A DNA stretch of 48,277 nt. It comes from Flavobacteriaceae bacterium. GTDB lineage: Bacteria; Bacteroidota; Bacteroidia; Flavobacteriales; Flavobacteriaceae. A program made the position numbers and the translations under genes. A model generated the notes under the pieces. The model was not told where the DNA came from. It saw only the letters and a program-made list of their open reading frames with translations, and did no database searches. The stretch lies in NCBI GenBank assembly GCA_002702895.1, contig PACX01000026.1, positions 31,340 to 79,616 on the forward strand, in the 5' to 3' direction. Positions 19,140 through 27,135 of the stretch are shown here, one piece after another. Position 1 is the first letter of the stretch. The number at the start of each line of letters is the position of its first letter.

Positions 19140-19660
19140 ATGCTAATAAATCCAAAATTTATAATTTTTTAATTATAGTTGTTTCTGTTGCTATTCCTAT
19201 AGTTGTAGCTATTTTATTTACTGTTAAAATTCCTGATGCAACCCCTTTAAATTTTCTCCCCCCAATTTATGCAACCATTAATGCTATTACTGCCATATTA
19301 TTGATTTTTGCATTAAGAGCTATAAAATCTGGAAAAAGGCTATTGCACGAGAGAATGATGAAAGTTTGCATTGGGTTGTCCTTAGTTTTTTTAGTAATGT
19401 ATATTGCTTATCACATGACTTCTGATCCAACACCTTATGGAGGAGAAGGATTAATAGTATATATTTATTATTTTATACTTATTTCTCATATAATTTTGTC
19501 TATTATTTTAATTCCTATGGTTTTAACTAGTTATGTTAGGGCTATTCAAAAACAGTTTGACCCACACAAAAAAATAGCAAAAATCACTTTTCCAGTTTGG
19601 CTTTATGTAACAATTACAGGAGTGATTGTATATTTAATGATCTCACCATATTACCAATGA
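19136..19660 (+). CDS. DUF420 family membrane protein (CtaM-like oxidase assembly factor)
   Basis: A 174-residue inner-membrane protein with about five helices (near 9-30, 39-60, 76-94, 107-131 and 149-170). The motifs FLPPIYATINAITAILLIFALRAI, HERMMKVCIGLSLVFL and VLTSYVRAIQKQFDPHKKIAKITFPVWLYVTITGVIVYLM are typical of DUF420 (read here in parts). Members of this family such as Bacillus/Staphylococcus CtaM are needed for assembly of heme A-containing oxidases, which fits the neighbours. It overlaps SCO at the 5' end and the small CxxC gene at the 3' end, four bases each. Confidence 0.88.
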   Translation: MNANKSKIYNFLIIVVSVAIPIVVAILFTVKIPDATPLNFLPPIYATINAITAILLIFALRAIKSGKRLLHERMMKVCIGLSLVFLVMYIAYHMTSDPTPYGGEGLIVYIYYFILISHIILSIILIPMVLTSYVRAIQKQFDPHKKIAKITFPVWLYVTITGVIVYLMISPYYQ

Positions 19661-19836
19661 TTTTTTTATACATATATAGTTTACAGTGTGCCATGTGTAG
19701 AGCTGTTTTAGAGTCAGGAGCAGATCAAAAAGCAGCAGAGGGAATTAATGATGGAATAGTATATTTAATGATAATTCCTTACGTATTAGGATTCTTAACT
19801 ATTGTGTTATTATATTATAAATTTTTTAAAAAATAG
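19657..19836 (+). CDS. Small CxxC membrane protein at the end of the oxidase operon
   Basis: A 59-residue protein starting at the ATG in an ATGA overlap with the DUF420 stop; a longer in-frame start at 19597 exists but would run 64 bases into DUF420 and put polar sequence before the first hydrophobic segment. The protein has a short hydrophobic N-terminus, a CAMCRAVLES motif with Cys11 and Cys14, a QKAAEGINDGIVYLM segment and a single C-terminal helix (about 35-55) ending in a basic KFFKK. I recall similar small proteins in this place in other Bacteroidetes, but no function is established. Location after SCO and DUF420 suggests a role in metal or thiol handling during oxidase assembly; that is inference. 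Confidence 0.75.
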   Translation: MIFLYIYSLQCAMCRAVLESGADQKAAEGINDGIVYLMIIPYVLGFLTIVLLYYKFFKK

Positions 19837-19853
19837 GTTAAAATAAATTTTTT

Positions 19854-19861
19854 TATATTTG
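19854..19861 (+). promoter_or_regulatory. Putative -7 promoter element of the padR gene
   Basis: TATATTTG matches TAnnTTTG in the 86-base gap between the oxidase operon and the PadR gene. No clear TTG -33 box precedes it. The palindrome and direct repeats at 19866-19890 start five bases after the box and would cover the transcription start, as expected for autoregulation. Confidence 0.45.
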
Positions 19862-19865
19862 TATT

Positions 19866-19890
19866 ATGTATAACATAGTACTATGTATAA
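19866..19890 (+). promoter_or_regulatory. Candidate PadR operator: perfect palindrome nested in direct repeats
   Basis: ACATAGTACTATGT at 19873-19886 is a perfect 14-base palindrome. It is overlapped by two exact copies of ATGTATAA at 19866-19873 and 19883-19890, a 17-base period. PadR proteins are dimers that bind ATGT/ACAT-type inverted repeats near their own promoters, so this site just after the -7 box is the natural operator candidate. Binding itself is inferred. Confidence 0.5.
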
Positions 19891-19922
19891 TATGAAAATA
19901 GTATATCTCAACTCACTTTAAT

Positions 19923-20255
19923 TTGAGTGCAGAAAATTTTAAAATACAGATAAGAAAAGGTCTTTTAGAGTTTTGCATTTTGCAAATAATATTGAGAGAT
20001 GAGGTTTATACATCTGATATTATCAAAGAGCTTAAAAATTCCAAAATAATTGTTGTTGAGGGCACAGTATATCCTCTATTAAATAGACTCAAAAAATCTG
20101 GATACATCCAACATGTTTGGCGTGAATCAGACCAAGGACCACCTAGAAAATATTATTCTATTACCTATGAGGGAACTCTACATATTAAGGAATTGATTGT
20201 TTCATGGAATGAGTTAGATGAATCTGTCAAGAAATTATTAAAAACTAAAAAATGA
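19923..20255 (+). CDS. PadR family transcriptional regulator
   Basis: A 110-residue winged-helix DNA-binding protein. The opening KIQIRKGLLEFCILQIILRDEVYTSDIIKEL, followed by VVEGTVYPLLNRLKKSGYI and GPPRKYYSITYEGTLHIKEL (seen as separate stretches), is the standard short PadR domain, with the recognition helix in the TVYPLLNRLKKSG segment and the wing at PRKYYSIT. The start is TTG (leading to SAENFKIQIRKG); no in-frame ATG could replace it without losing the first helix. PadR regulators often repress a neighbouring exporter and respond to small molecules. Here it precedes a membrane protein, a second regulator and an ABC exporter. Its stop overlaps a 24-codon frame by four bases. Confidence 0.9.
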   Translation: MSAENFKIQIRKGLLEFCILQIILRDEVYTSDIIKELKNSKIIVVEGTVYPLLNRLKKSGYIQHVWRESDQGPPRKYYSITYEGTLHIKELIVSWNELDESVKKLLKTKK

Positions 20256-20326
20256 ATATAGCATTTAGAATATTTTTATTATTTGTTATTAATTTAAATG
20301 CTAAGTCTTATACTGTTGAAGTATAG
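20252..20326 (+). pseudogene. 24-codon frame after padR, possible gene remnant or leader peptide
   Basis: An ATG in an ATGA overlap with the padR stop opens a 24-residue frame (MNIAFRIFLLFVINLNAKSY then TVEV) that looks like a signal peptide with nothing behind it. The rest of the gap to 20417 carries no further coding sequence that I can support. The frame contains an inverted repeat AGCATTTA/TAAATGCT (20260-20267 and 20295-20302), and its stop lies in a small hairpin TATACT-GTTGA-AGTATA (20309-20325). It may be the stump of a lost second gene of the padR operon or a short leader; real translation is unproven. Confidence 0.3.
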
Positions 20327-20366
20327 TGCTCTGTCTCATTCAACTTTTGGAAAGAATTCAAAGAAA

Positions 20367-20398
20367 TTTGGTTTATAAAGTAAACTAGTTTATATTTG
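20367..20398 (+). promoter_or_regulatory. Promoter of the membrane-protein/winged-helix gene pair
   Basis: TTTG at 20367-20370, a 20-base spacer and TATATTTG at 20391-20398 fit the Bacteroidetes consensus well, ending 19 bases before the ATG at 20418. The -7 octamer is identical to the one upstream of padR. Confidence 0.6.
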
Positions 20399-20417
20399 TT
20401 TAAATTTATAAAATATT

Positions 20418-21014
20418 ATGACTAAAGAAGAACAACTTAAAATTATCAACGATGCAATTAAGCAAACAAAAACAAATTTAAAACCGCTAGGATATAACCT
20501 TATTTTTTGGTCAATAGTAGTAATTTCAATGAGCTTATTTCATTATTTTTTCCCTCAAATAGTTCAATACAGTTATTATTCATCTGTAATTTATTGGGTC
20601 TCAATTCCATTAATAGGTATGATCTACACAACTTACTATAATTTTAAGACTGGTATTAAAATTGGTTATGAGACACAACTAGACAGAGTTATTAGAATTA
20701 TATGGTCAGTTTTTGGATTAGCTTGGATTTTTACAGTTGGCATCTCCTTAATATATAAAGTGAATCCCGTTCAAGATATTTTATTTTTATTAGGAATAGT
20801 TTTATTAATGACTGGGTTAATAGTCAAATTCAATAACATTACTATTGGAGGAATTGGATTGTTGATTTTTACTGTTTACACTTATTATAATCCAGGTTTA
20901 AATTTACTTTTAGTTAATGTTATTGGAATCAGTTTTGGGATGTTAATTCCAGGTTTATCACTTTATTTTCACAAATCTGATAATTTACAATTACATTATT
21001 ATAAAGATGAATAA
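20418..21014 (+). CDS. Multi-pass membrane protein of unknown function
   Basis: I do not recognise a named family with confidence. The 198-residue protein has a short polar N-terminus (TKEEQLKIINDAIKQTKTNL) and about six hydrophobic segments near 26-45, 54-73, 91-112, 116-133, 138-155 and 160-182. No catalytic motif is visible. The next gene, a winged-helix regulator, starts eight bases before this one ends, so the two are translationally coupled, an arrangement often seen when a small regulator and a membrane protein work together. It may sense or affect the membrane, or simply be co-regulated with the exporter downstream; both are inference. Confidence 0.75.
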   Translation: MTKEEQLKIINDAIKQTKTNLKPLGYNLIFWSIVVISMSLFHYFFPQIVQYSYYSSVIYWVSIPLIGMIYTTYYNFKTGIKIGYETQLDRVIRIIWSVFGLAWIFTVGISLIYKVNPVQDILFLLGIVLLMTGLIVKFNNITIGGIGLLIFTVYTYYNPGLNLLLVNVIGISFGMLIPGLSLYFHKSDNLQLHYYKDE

Positions 21015-21291
21015 GGAGATCGAAAAATTATTGTTTAACCCTATTCGACTCAAAACAATATCTTTTTTGATGACAGTTGAGACTTGTAATTTTAAAGCAT
21101 TACTTGAAATAACAGATTCTACAAAAGGAAATCTAAGCATTCAGCTGAAAAAATTAAATGAGTCAGGATTAATAAAAATTAAAAAATATTTTCAAAAAAG
21201 CTATCCTAAAACTGATTATTCTATTACAGAAAAAGGCAAAAAGTCATTTGAAGATTTTTTTAAACAATTACAATCTTTAAAGAATGAATAA
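21007..21291 (+). CDS. Winged-helix transcriptional regulator (ArsR/MarR-like, short form)
   Basis: A 94-residue DNA-binding protein. The opening NPIRLKTISFLMTVETCNFKALLEITDSTKGNLSIQLKKL (in two parts) matches the short winged-helix regulators paired with membrane proteins in Bacteroidetes, with the recognition helix around TKGNLSIQLKKLNESGLI and the wing near KSYPKTDYSITEKGKKSF. No metal-binding cysteine pair of classical ArsR sensors is visible; there is a single Cys. It overlaps the upstream membrane-protein gene by eight bases and sits 62 bases before the exporter ATPase gene, which it may control. Confidence 0.85.
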   Translation: MNKEIEKLLFNPIRLKTISFLMTVETCNFKALLEITDSTKGNLSIQLKKLNESGLIKIKKYFQKSYPKTDYSITEKGKKSFEDFFKQLQSLKNE

Positions 21292-21299
21292 TAAAACAT

Positions 21300-21307
21300 T
21301 AAATTTG
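21300..21307 (+). promoter_or_regulatory. Possible -7 promoter element of the exporter operon
   Basis: TAAATTTG fits TAnnTTTG and lies 46 bases before the ATG of the ABC ATPase gene. No TTG at the usual -33 distance is seen. The leader between box and ATG contains no obvious hairpin. Confidence 0.35.
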
Positions 21308-21353
21308 GGCACTATAATTGATAAAAACCATAATAAATATTCATTATTAGTTT

Positions 21354-22046
21354 ATGATTAAAATAAAAGATTTACATAAATCCTATAAAATGGGTTCTAA
21401 TTCTTTACATGTGTTAAAGGGAATAAATTTTAATGTTAATGAAGGTGAATTAGTTGCAATTATGGGATCTTCAGGATCAGGAAAGTCAACATTATTAAAT
21501 ATTTTAGGAATGTTAGATCTTCTTGATAAAGGAACTTATGATTTAGATGGGGTTCCAATTAAAGATTTAGATGAAACCAAAGCAGCAAATTATAGAAATA
21601 AATTTCTTGGCTTTGTATTTCAATCTTTCAATTTGATTAATTATAAAACTGCTTTAGAAAATGTAACCCTTCCTTTATATTATCAAGGTGTAAACAGAAA
21701 AGTAAGAGAAGCTAAAGCTTTAGAATATTTGGATCAAGTTGGTTTAAAAGAATGGGCAACTCACCTGCCAAGTGAACTTTCAGGAGGCCAAAAACAAAGA
21801 GTTGCTATTGCAAGAGCAATGATTACCCAACCAAAAGTATTATTGGCAGATGAGCTTACAGGAGCATTGGATTCAAAGACATCAAAAGAAGTAATGGCGT
21901 TGATTCAGGAGATTAATAAAAGTGGAAAAACAATTTTAATTGTAACTCATGAGGAGGATATTGCAAAAATGTGTTCAAGGATTGTCAGACTAAAGGATGG
22001 AGTCATTATGGAAGATAAAAGAAATAAAATGGTAAAAGCTATATAA
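21354..22046 (+). CDS. ABC transporter ATP-binding protein (MacB/LolD type)
   Basis: The ATPase of an exporter of the MacB/FtsX-permease superfamily, at the inner face of the inner membrane. The 230-residue length is standard. Visible motifs: Walker A GSSGSGKST (about 38-46), the Q-loop FVFQSFNL, the ABC signature LSGGQKQRVAIARAM, Walker B KVLLADELTGALD and the switch histidine IVTHEEDIA. Walker B ends DEL rather than DEP, common in the MacB branch. Its last base is the first base of the next gene's ATG (one-base overlap), so ATPase and permease are coupled. Confidence 0.95.
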   Translation: MIKIKDLHKSYKMGSNSLHVLKGINFNVNEGELVAIMGSSGSGKSTLLNILGMLDLLDKGTYDLDGVPIKDLDETKAANYRNKFLGFVFQSFNLINYKTALENVTLPLYYQGVNRKVREAKALEYLDQVGLKEWATHLPSELSGGQKQRVAIARAMITQPKVLLADELTGALDSKTSKEVMALIQEINKSGKTILIVTHEEDIAKMCSRIVRLKDGVIMEDKRNKMVKAI

Positions 22047-23278
22047 TGTTTAGTAGGGATCGTTGGTTAGAAATTTTTGATACAATTAAAAAGAATAAGC
22101 TTAGAACTTTTCTTTCAGGATTTACTGTGGCTTTAGGTATTTTAATTTTTGTAGTTCTTTTTGGATTTGGAAATGGTTTAGATAATACTTTTGATAAATA
22201 TTTTAAAGACGATGCGTTAAATACAATGTGGATTAATACTGGAAGGACCTCGAAGCCTTATATGGGATATAAAGCCAATAGACAGATTGAATTTGATAAT
22301 GATGATTTAAAAGATATTTCATCCAGATTTGCATTTTATATTGAAGGTATTACTCCAAGAATTTCAACAAGTGCAAATGTTGGATATAAATTAAAATCTA
22401 ATAATTATTCAGTAAGAGGAGTTGCTCCTTCACATCAAAAAAATGAGATGACTATTATGATGAAAGGGAGATATATTAATGGTCTGGATGTTGAAAATAA
22501 GGAAAGAAATATAGTTTTAGGCAGATTAGTTAAAGAAGATTTATTTGATGGAGAAGATGCTATTGGAAAATTTGTTTTTGGTGAAGGAAGATCCTGGAAA
22601 GTAGTCGGAGTGTTTCAAGATGATGGAGGAGATAATGAAGAAAGGATAGTTTATGTACCATACACTACATTACAGTTAATTCAAAAAAATACTGATAAAT
22701 TAAGACAGATCATTATTTCCTATAAGCCTGAACTTGGTTACGGTGGAGCAGTTGCTTTTGAAGATCAAATAAAGAAATATTTAAAGAAAAAGAAATTCAT
22801 TGACCCAAGAGATCCGCGTGGAATTCGTATCCGAAGTGCTGCCAAAGATTTAAAGGAAAATGATCAATTTAAAAGTGCCCTTTCATCCATTATTTTATTT
22901 GTAGGTATTGGAACTCTGTTAGCAGGGATTATAGGAATTTCTAATATAATGGTTTTTGTTGTTAAGGAAAGAACAAAGGAACTAGGAATTAGAAAAGCGA
23001 TTGGAGCAACTCCTAGATCCATAATAGGCATGATCCTTCAGGAAGCTATATTTATTACTACTATTTCAGGATATATTGGATTATTTATAGGAATAGGGAT
23101 TTTAAAATTAGTTGGAAATACATTAGAAGAGGAATACTTTATTACAGATCCATATGTAGATTTAAATACTGGAATTTTAGCAACTTTTTTATTAATCGCT
23201 TTTGGAGCTTTTGCGGGTTATCTCCCGGCTAAGAGAGCAGCTAGAATAAAACCTATTGAGGCAATAAGAGATAATTAG
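22046..23278 (+). CDS. ABC transporter permease, MacB-like (first of two)
   Basis: A 410-residue MacB-type permease. It has the N-terminal amphipathic region and first helix (WLEIFDTIKKNKLRTFLSGF then TVALGILIFVVLFGFGNG), a large periplasmic MacB_PCD domain of about 230 residues, and three C-terminal helices typical of FtsX domains. The conserved cytoplasmic stretch KERTKELGIRKAIGATPRSI and the final AKRAARIKPIEAIRDN are diagnostic. It does not carry its own ATPase domain, so it must use the adjacent ATPase. It is followed after one base by a second permease of the same architecture, suggesting a heterodimer. Confidence 0.93.
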   Translation: MFSRDRWLEIFDTIKKNKLRTFLSGFTVALGILIFVVLFGFGNGLDNTFDKYFKDDALNTMWINTGRTSKPYMGYKANRQIEFDNDDLKDISSRFAFYIEGITPRISTSANVGYKLKSNNYSVRGVAPSHQKNEMTIMMKGRYINGLDVENKERNIVLGRLVKEDLFDGEDAIGKFVFGEGRSWKVVGVFQDDGGDNEERIVYVPYTTLQLIQKNTDKLRQIIISYKPELGYGGAVAFEDQIKKYLKKKKFIDPRDPRGIRIRSAAKDLKENDQFKSALSSIILFVGIGTLLAGIIGISNIMVFVVKERTKELGIRKAIGATPRSIIGMILQEAIFITTISGYIGLFIGIGILKLVGNTLEEEYFITDPYVDLNTGILATFLLIAFGAFAGYLPAKRAARIKPIEAIRDN

Positions 23279-23279
23279 A

Positions 23280-24545
23280 ATGAAAAGAATATTTGATAAA
23301 GATACATGGCAAGAAATTTTTGGATCTATCCAAAAAAATAAAGTTAGGACTATCATTACTATGATAGGAGTCTTGTGGGGAATTTTTATATACATTGCCC
23401 TAGCCGGCTCTTCAAAAGGATTGGATAATGGATTTGAGAGAGCTTTTCAATCAATAGCTTCTAATAGTATTTTTGTTTGGGCCCAATATACTAGTATCCC
23501 ATATGGTGGGTACAAATCTCAAAGAGCTATACAATTAAAATTAGGAGATGTAGAAATTCTAAAGAAAAGAGTAAAAGGAATTAAATTTATTGCACCTAGA
23601 AATGTGAGAGGAATTTTTGGCTCATCAGGAGGAAATATTGTTAGAGGAAATAAAACAGGAACATATGCTATTTATGGCGAGTTCCCAGAATATATTAAAA
23701 TAGCATCTTCTAAAATATATGATGGAGGACGATTTATTAATCAGACTGATATAAAAAATGAAAGAAAAGTATGTGTAATTGGTGAAAGAACTCAACTAGA
23801 GCTTTTTGAAGAAGATGAAAATCCAATAGGTAAATTTATAAGTATAAATAAAATAAATTTTAAGGTAGTTGGAGTACATAAGTTTGTACAGGGCGGAGGT
23901 TTTGGAGATGATGGAGATATTTATATTCCTTTTGCAACTTTTAGAAAAATATTTAATACCGGAGATGATGTGGGATGGTTTATGATTGCAGCTGATGAAA
24001 ATATTGATGGAGTTAAAGTAGAGAGAGATATTAAGGCAACCTTAAAGGAAATACATACAATAGATCCTAATGATGAGCGAGCAATTGGAGGGTTTAATTT
24101 AGGAGAAGTTTTTAGAAAAACTATGAACTTTGCAAATGGCCTTACATTTTTATCACTAATTGTAGGAATTGCAACTATTCTAGCTGGGGTAGTTGGAATA
24201 GGAAATATTCTATTAATTTCAGTTAAGGAAAGAACTAAAGAAATAGGTATTAGAAGAGCATTAGGGGCTACTCCCTCTGAAGTAAGATCCCAAATTATTT
24301 TGGAATCAGTTTTCTTAACTGTTTTAGCAGGAATAATAGGAATAATTCTAGGAGCATTAGTTTTGTACGGAATAAATGCCGCAACGGTAGATATGACAGA
24401 TTTCCCATATACAAACCCTACAGTTCCAATTCCATATGTTTTGGGGGCATTGGCCTTAATGATAATTTTGGGAACATTGATTGGAATAATTCCTGCACAA
24501 AAAGCAGTTAATGTTAAACCTATTGATGCATTAAGAGAAGAATAA
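23280..24545 (+). CDS. ABC transporter permease, MacB-like (second of two)
   Basis: A 421-residue permease with the same layout as the previous gene: N-terminal helix after WQEIFGSIQKNKVRTIITMI, a periplasmic MacB_PCD domain, then FtsX-type helices with KERTKEIGIRRALGATPSEV and a final QKAVNVKPIDALREE. The two are clearly paralogous at both ends but diverged in the periplasmic domain, so the tandem duplication is old. Both keep the motifs expected of functional subunits, so I infer they form a heterodimer with one ATPase type. The adaptor gene starts 16 bases downstream. Confidence 0.93.
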   Translation: MKRIFDKDTWQEIFGSIQKNKVRTIITMIGVLWGIFIYIALAGSSKGLDNGFERAFQSIASNSIFVWAQYTSIPYGGYKSQRAIQLKLGDVEILKKRVKGIKFIAPRNVRGIFGSSGGNIVRGNKTGTYAIYGEFPEYIKIASSKIYDGGRFINQTDIKNERKVCVIGERTQLELFEEDENPIGKFISINKINFKVVGVHKFVQGGGFGDDGDIYIPFATFRKIFNTGDDVGWFMIAADENIDGVKVERDIKATLKEIHTIDPNDERAIGGFNLGEVFRKTMNFANGLTFLSLIVGIATILAGVVGIGNILLISVKERTKEIGIRRALGATPSEVRSQIILESVFLTVLAGIIGIILGALVLYGINAATVDMTDFPYTNPTVPIPYVLGALALMIILGTLIGIIPAQKAVNVKPIDALREE

Positions 24546-24561
24546 ATAAAAAAATAAAAAA

Positions 24562-25701
24562 ATGAAATATTTAAAACACATTGGAATTACATTGTTAATC
24601 TTAGGCATTTTATTTGCCAGCGCTTTCTTTATTAAATCAAATAGTAAATCTTCAATTGTATATGATACACAAACATTAATTACTACAAGTATTGAAGAAA
24701 AAATTGTAGCAACAGGTAAAGTATTGCCTGAAGATGAGGTAAATATTGTTCCTCAAATTGCTGGAATTATTCAGGAGATTCTTGTAGAAGAAGGAGATGA
24801 AATTTTTGCTGGAGATTTGATAGCTAGGATTAAAGTAGTTCCTAATGAGCAGACACTTAATAGTGCAGAGGGTAGAGTTAAAAATGCACTAATTGTAATG
24901 AAGAATTCAGAAATTGAGTTTGAAAGAAACCAGGCTTTATTTAAAAAAGAGATTATATCAGAACAAGAGTATAATGCTTCTGAACTACGCTATAATCAGG
25001 ATATGCAAAACTTATCTAATGCAAAAAGCGATTTACAAATAATAAAACTCGGTTCCTCAGGCGGATCTACAATAACAAATACTAATATTAGAGCAACTGT
25101 TTCTGGAACTATTTTAGAAATCCCTGTTGAAGAGGGTGATCAAGTAATTCAAGCTAACACATTTAATGCAGGAACTATTATAGCAACAATCGCAGATTTA
25201 AATAAAATGATTTTTGAAGGTCAAGTTGATGAGGGAGAAGTTGGAAAATTAAACGTAGGGATGCCATTAATTGTCACTCTAGGAGCAATTGAAAATAAAG
25301 AGTATGAAGCTAAATTAAGGTTGATAGCCCCTAAAGGAACAGAGGTTGCAGGAGCAATTCAATTCAAGATTGAAGGAGAGGTTTATTTAGATGATGAATA
25401 TGTAGTAAGGGCTGGATATAGTGCTAACGCATCAATTATTACTGATAAAAAATCTGATATTACGGCTATCAGTGAAGCATTATTACAATATGATTCAGAA
25501 ACAAAAAAACCTTATGTAGAAATAGAAACATCTAGTCAAAAGTTTGTTAGAAGAGATGTTAAATTAGGCATATCAGATGGAGTAAATGCTGAGCTTTTAA
25601 GTGGAGTAAAAAAATCAGATAAAATAAAAGTTTGGAATAAAACTGAACCTATCAAAAGAGGAGAGACTGATAGCCCATCTGATGAGCGTTCTTTTGATTA
25701 A
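24562..25701 (+). CDS. Periplasmic adaptor protein (MacA/HlyD-like membrane fusion protein)
   Basis: Links the inner-membrane permease to the outer-membrane channel. The 379-residue protein has an N-terminal anchor (about 6-24, IGITLLILGILFASAFFIKS), a lipoyl-like half-motif (VAGIIQEILVEEGDEIFAGDLIARI style; here QIAGIIQEILVEEGDEIFAG), a coiled-coil hairpin around residues 95-155 rich in Asn, Glu and Gln, the second lipoyl half (TVSGTILEIPVEEGDQVIQA) and beta-barrel and C-terminal domains. The order permease, permease, adaptor, TolC is a full tripartite pump. The last residues are hydrophilic and the gene ends ten bases before the TolC ATG. Confidence 0.93.
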   Translation: MKYLKHIGITLLILGILFASAFFIKSNSKSSIVYDTQTLITTSIEEKIVATGKVLPEDEVNIVPQIAGIIQEILVEEGDEIFAGDLIARIKVVPNEQTLNSAEGRVKNALIVMKNSEIEFERNQALFKKEIISEQEYNASELRYNQDMQNLSNAKSDLQIIKLGSSGGSTITNTNIRATVSGTILEIPVEEGDQVIQANTFNAGTIIATIADLNKMIFEGQVDEGEVGKLNVGMPLIVTLGAIENKEYEAKLRLIAPKGTEVAGAIQFKIEGEVYLDDEYVVRAGYSANASIITDKKSDITAISEALLQYDSETKKPYVEIETSSQKFVRRDVKLGISDGVNAELLSGVKKSDKIKVWNKTEPIKRGETDSPSDERSFD

Positions 25702-25711
25702 AAAATATTAT

Positions 25712-27127
25712 ATGAAAATATTAAAATACTTACTTATAATTATTATCCCAAATATTCTAATTGGTCAGAAATCATGGACATTGCAAGAATGTGTTGATAG
25801 AGCATTAGAAATGAATATTTCAATTAAGCAATCTAAATTAGATTATGCTGGATCTGAAATAGAGAAACAAGGAGCAATTGGAAATTTTTTGCCTAACATA
25901 AATATAGGTAGTAATCATTCATGGAATGTTGGTTTAAATCAAAATATTACTACTGGTTTACTAGAAAATGTAACTACTCAGTTTTCATCTATGAATTTAA
26001 ATATGAATATCAATATTTACAGTGGTCTTCAAAATATAAAAAGATTGCATCGAGCTAATTTATCTATTCTAGCTAGCCAGTATCAGCTTGAAGATATGAG
26101 TGAGAATGTTGCACTTTTAGTTGCAAACTCATATCTACAAATTTTGTTTAGCAAAGAATCACTTGCTGTTCAAGAATTACAATTGGAGATCACTTTAAAG
26201 GAATTAAAAAGAATTAAAGAACTGGTTGATGCAGGAGTTGTTCCAAAGGGAGATATATATGAAATTGAAGCAAACTTAGCATCCCAGGAAAAAACCCTAG
26301 TAGATGCTAAGAACAATTATTACTTATCTAAAATAGCTTTAGCTCAACTATTATTGATTGATGATTATGAAAACTTTGAAATAGCTAATGAATCTTATAA
26401 GATCCCTGTTTCAGATATAATGAATAAAACTCCGGAAGAGATATTTAGTTATGCAGTTTCTAATAAAAAAGAAATTAAAATTTTTGAAACTAATGTTGAA
26501 ATTGCAAAAAAGGATTTGGAGATTTCCAAAGCCTTTTTAAAACCAAGTTTATCAGCATTTTATTCTTATAGTTCTCGAATAGGTTATTCTGATCGATTAA
26601 TTCCAACAGGTGAAATTGAATATGCTCCAATTGGAGTAGTAGAAGGTACTGGTGAAAGAGTAATTGCACCCTATTCAAAAATGGAAATAGCAAATCCACT
26701 ATCTTTTTCAGAACAATTTGATTTAAATGCTGGACAAAACTTTGGATTAAGTTTATCAATTCCAATCTTAAATAATTTATCAAGAAGATCAAATGTCAAC
26801 CAAACTAAAGTCAATATTTTAAGAAGCGAAAACTCACTGCTTCAAAAAAAATTAGACTTAGAAAATACTGTTAATCAATCTTTTAATGATGCGAAAGGAG
26901 CTTTTAAAGCATATGAAGCATCACAAAAGTTAGTTGAAGCAAGAGAATTAGCATTTCAATATGCTCAAAATAAATTTGAAGTAGGCGCAATGAATTCATT
27001 TGATTTTACTCAAGCAAAACAAAGATATGAACTGGCGCAGTCAGAACTAGTTAGAACCAAATATGATTATATCTTTAAGCTTAAAGTTTTAGAGTTTTAT
27101 TTTGGAGTCCCTATTACTGTTAAGTAA
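25712..27127 (+). CDS. TolC family outer-membrane channel protein
   Basis: The outer-membrane exit duct of the tripartite exporter. I start it at the ATG at 25712, which gives a proper signal peptide (MKILKYLLIIIIPNILIG) and 471 residues; a longer frame opening at 25682 would overlap the adaptor and add a non-secretory extension. The mature start QKSWTLQECVDRALEMNISI is the standard outer-membrane efflux protein opening. Long alternating coiled-coil helices, the repeat-like second half (with NQSFNDAKGAFKAYEASQKL) and the end DYIFKLKVLEFYFGVP complete the two-fold TolC architecture. It closes the efflux operon; tsaB begins eight bases later. Confidence 0.94.
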   Translation: MKILKYLLIIIIPNILIGQKSWTLQECVDRALEMNISIKQSKLDYAGSEIEKQGAIGNFLPNINIGSNHSWNVGLNQNITTGLLENVTTQFSSMNLNMNINIYSGLQNIKRLHRANLSILASQYQLEDMSENVALLVANSYLQILFSKESLAVQELQLEITLKELKRIKELVDAGVVPKGDIYEIEANLASQEKTLVDAKNNYYLSKIALAQLLLIDDYENFEIANESYKIPVSDIMNKTPEEIFSYAVSNKKEIKIFETNVEIAKKDLEISKAFLKPSLSAFYSYSSRIGYSDRLIPTGEIEYAPIGVVEGTGERVIAPYSKMEIANPLSFSEQFDLNAGQNFGLSLSIPILNNLSRRSNVNQTKVNILRSENSLLQKKLDLENTVNQSFNDAKGAFKAYEASQKLVEARELAFQYAQNKFEVGAMNSFDFTQAKQRYELAQSELVRTKYDYIFKLKVLEFYFGVPITVK

Positions 27128-27135
27128 CCTTGAAA

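Noticed and set aside
19597-19656. Longer start for the small CxxC protein
   Set aside because: It would overlap DUF420 by 64 bases and add polar residues; the ATGA overlap start at 19657 follows the pattern of the neighbouring genes.
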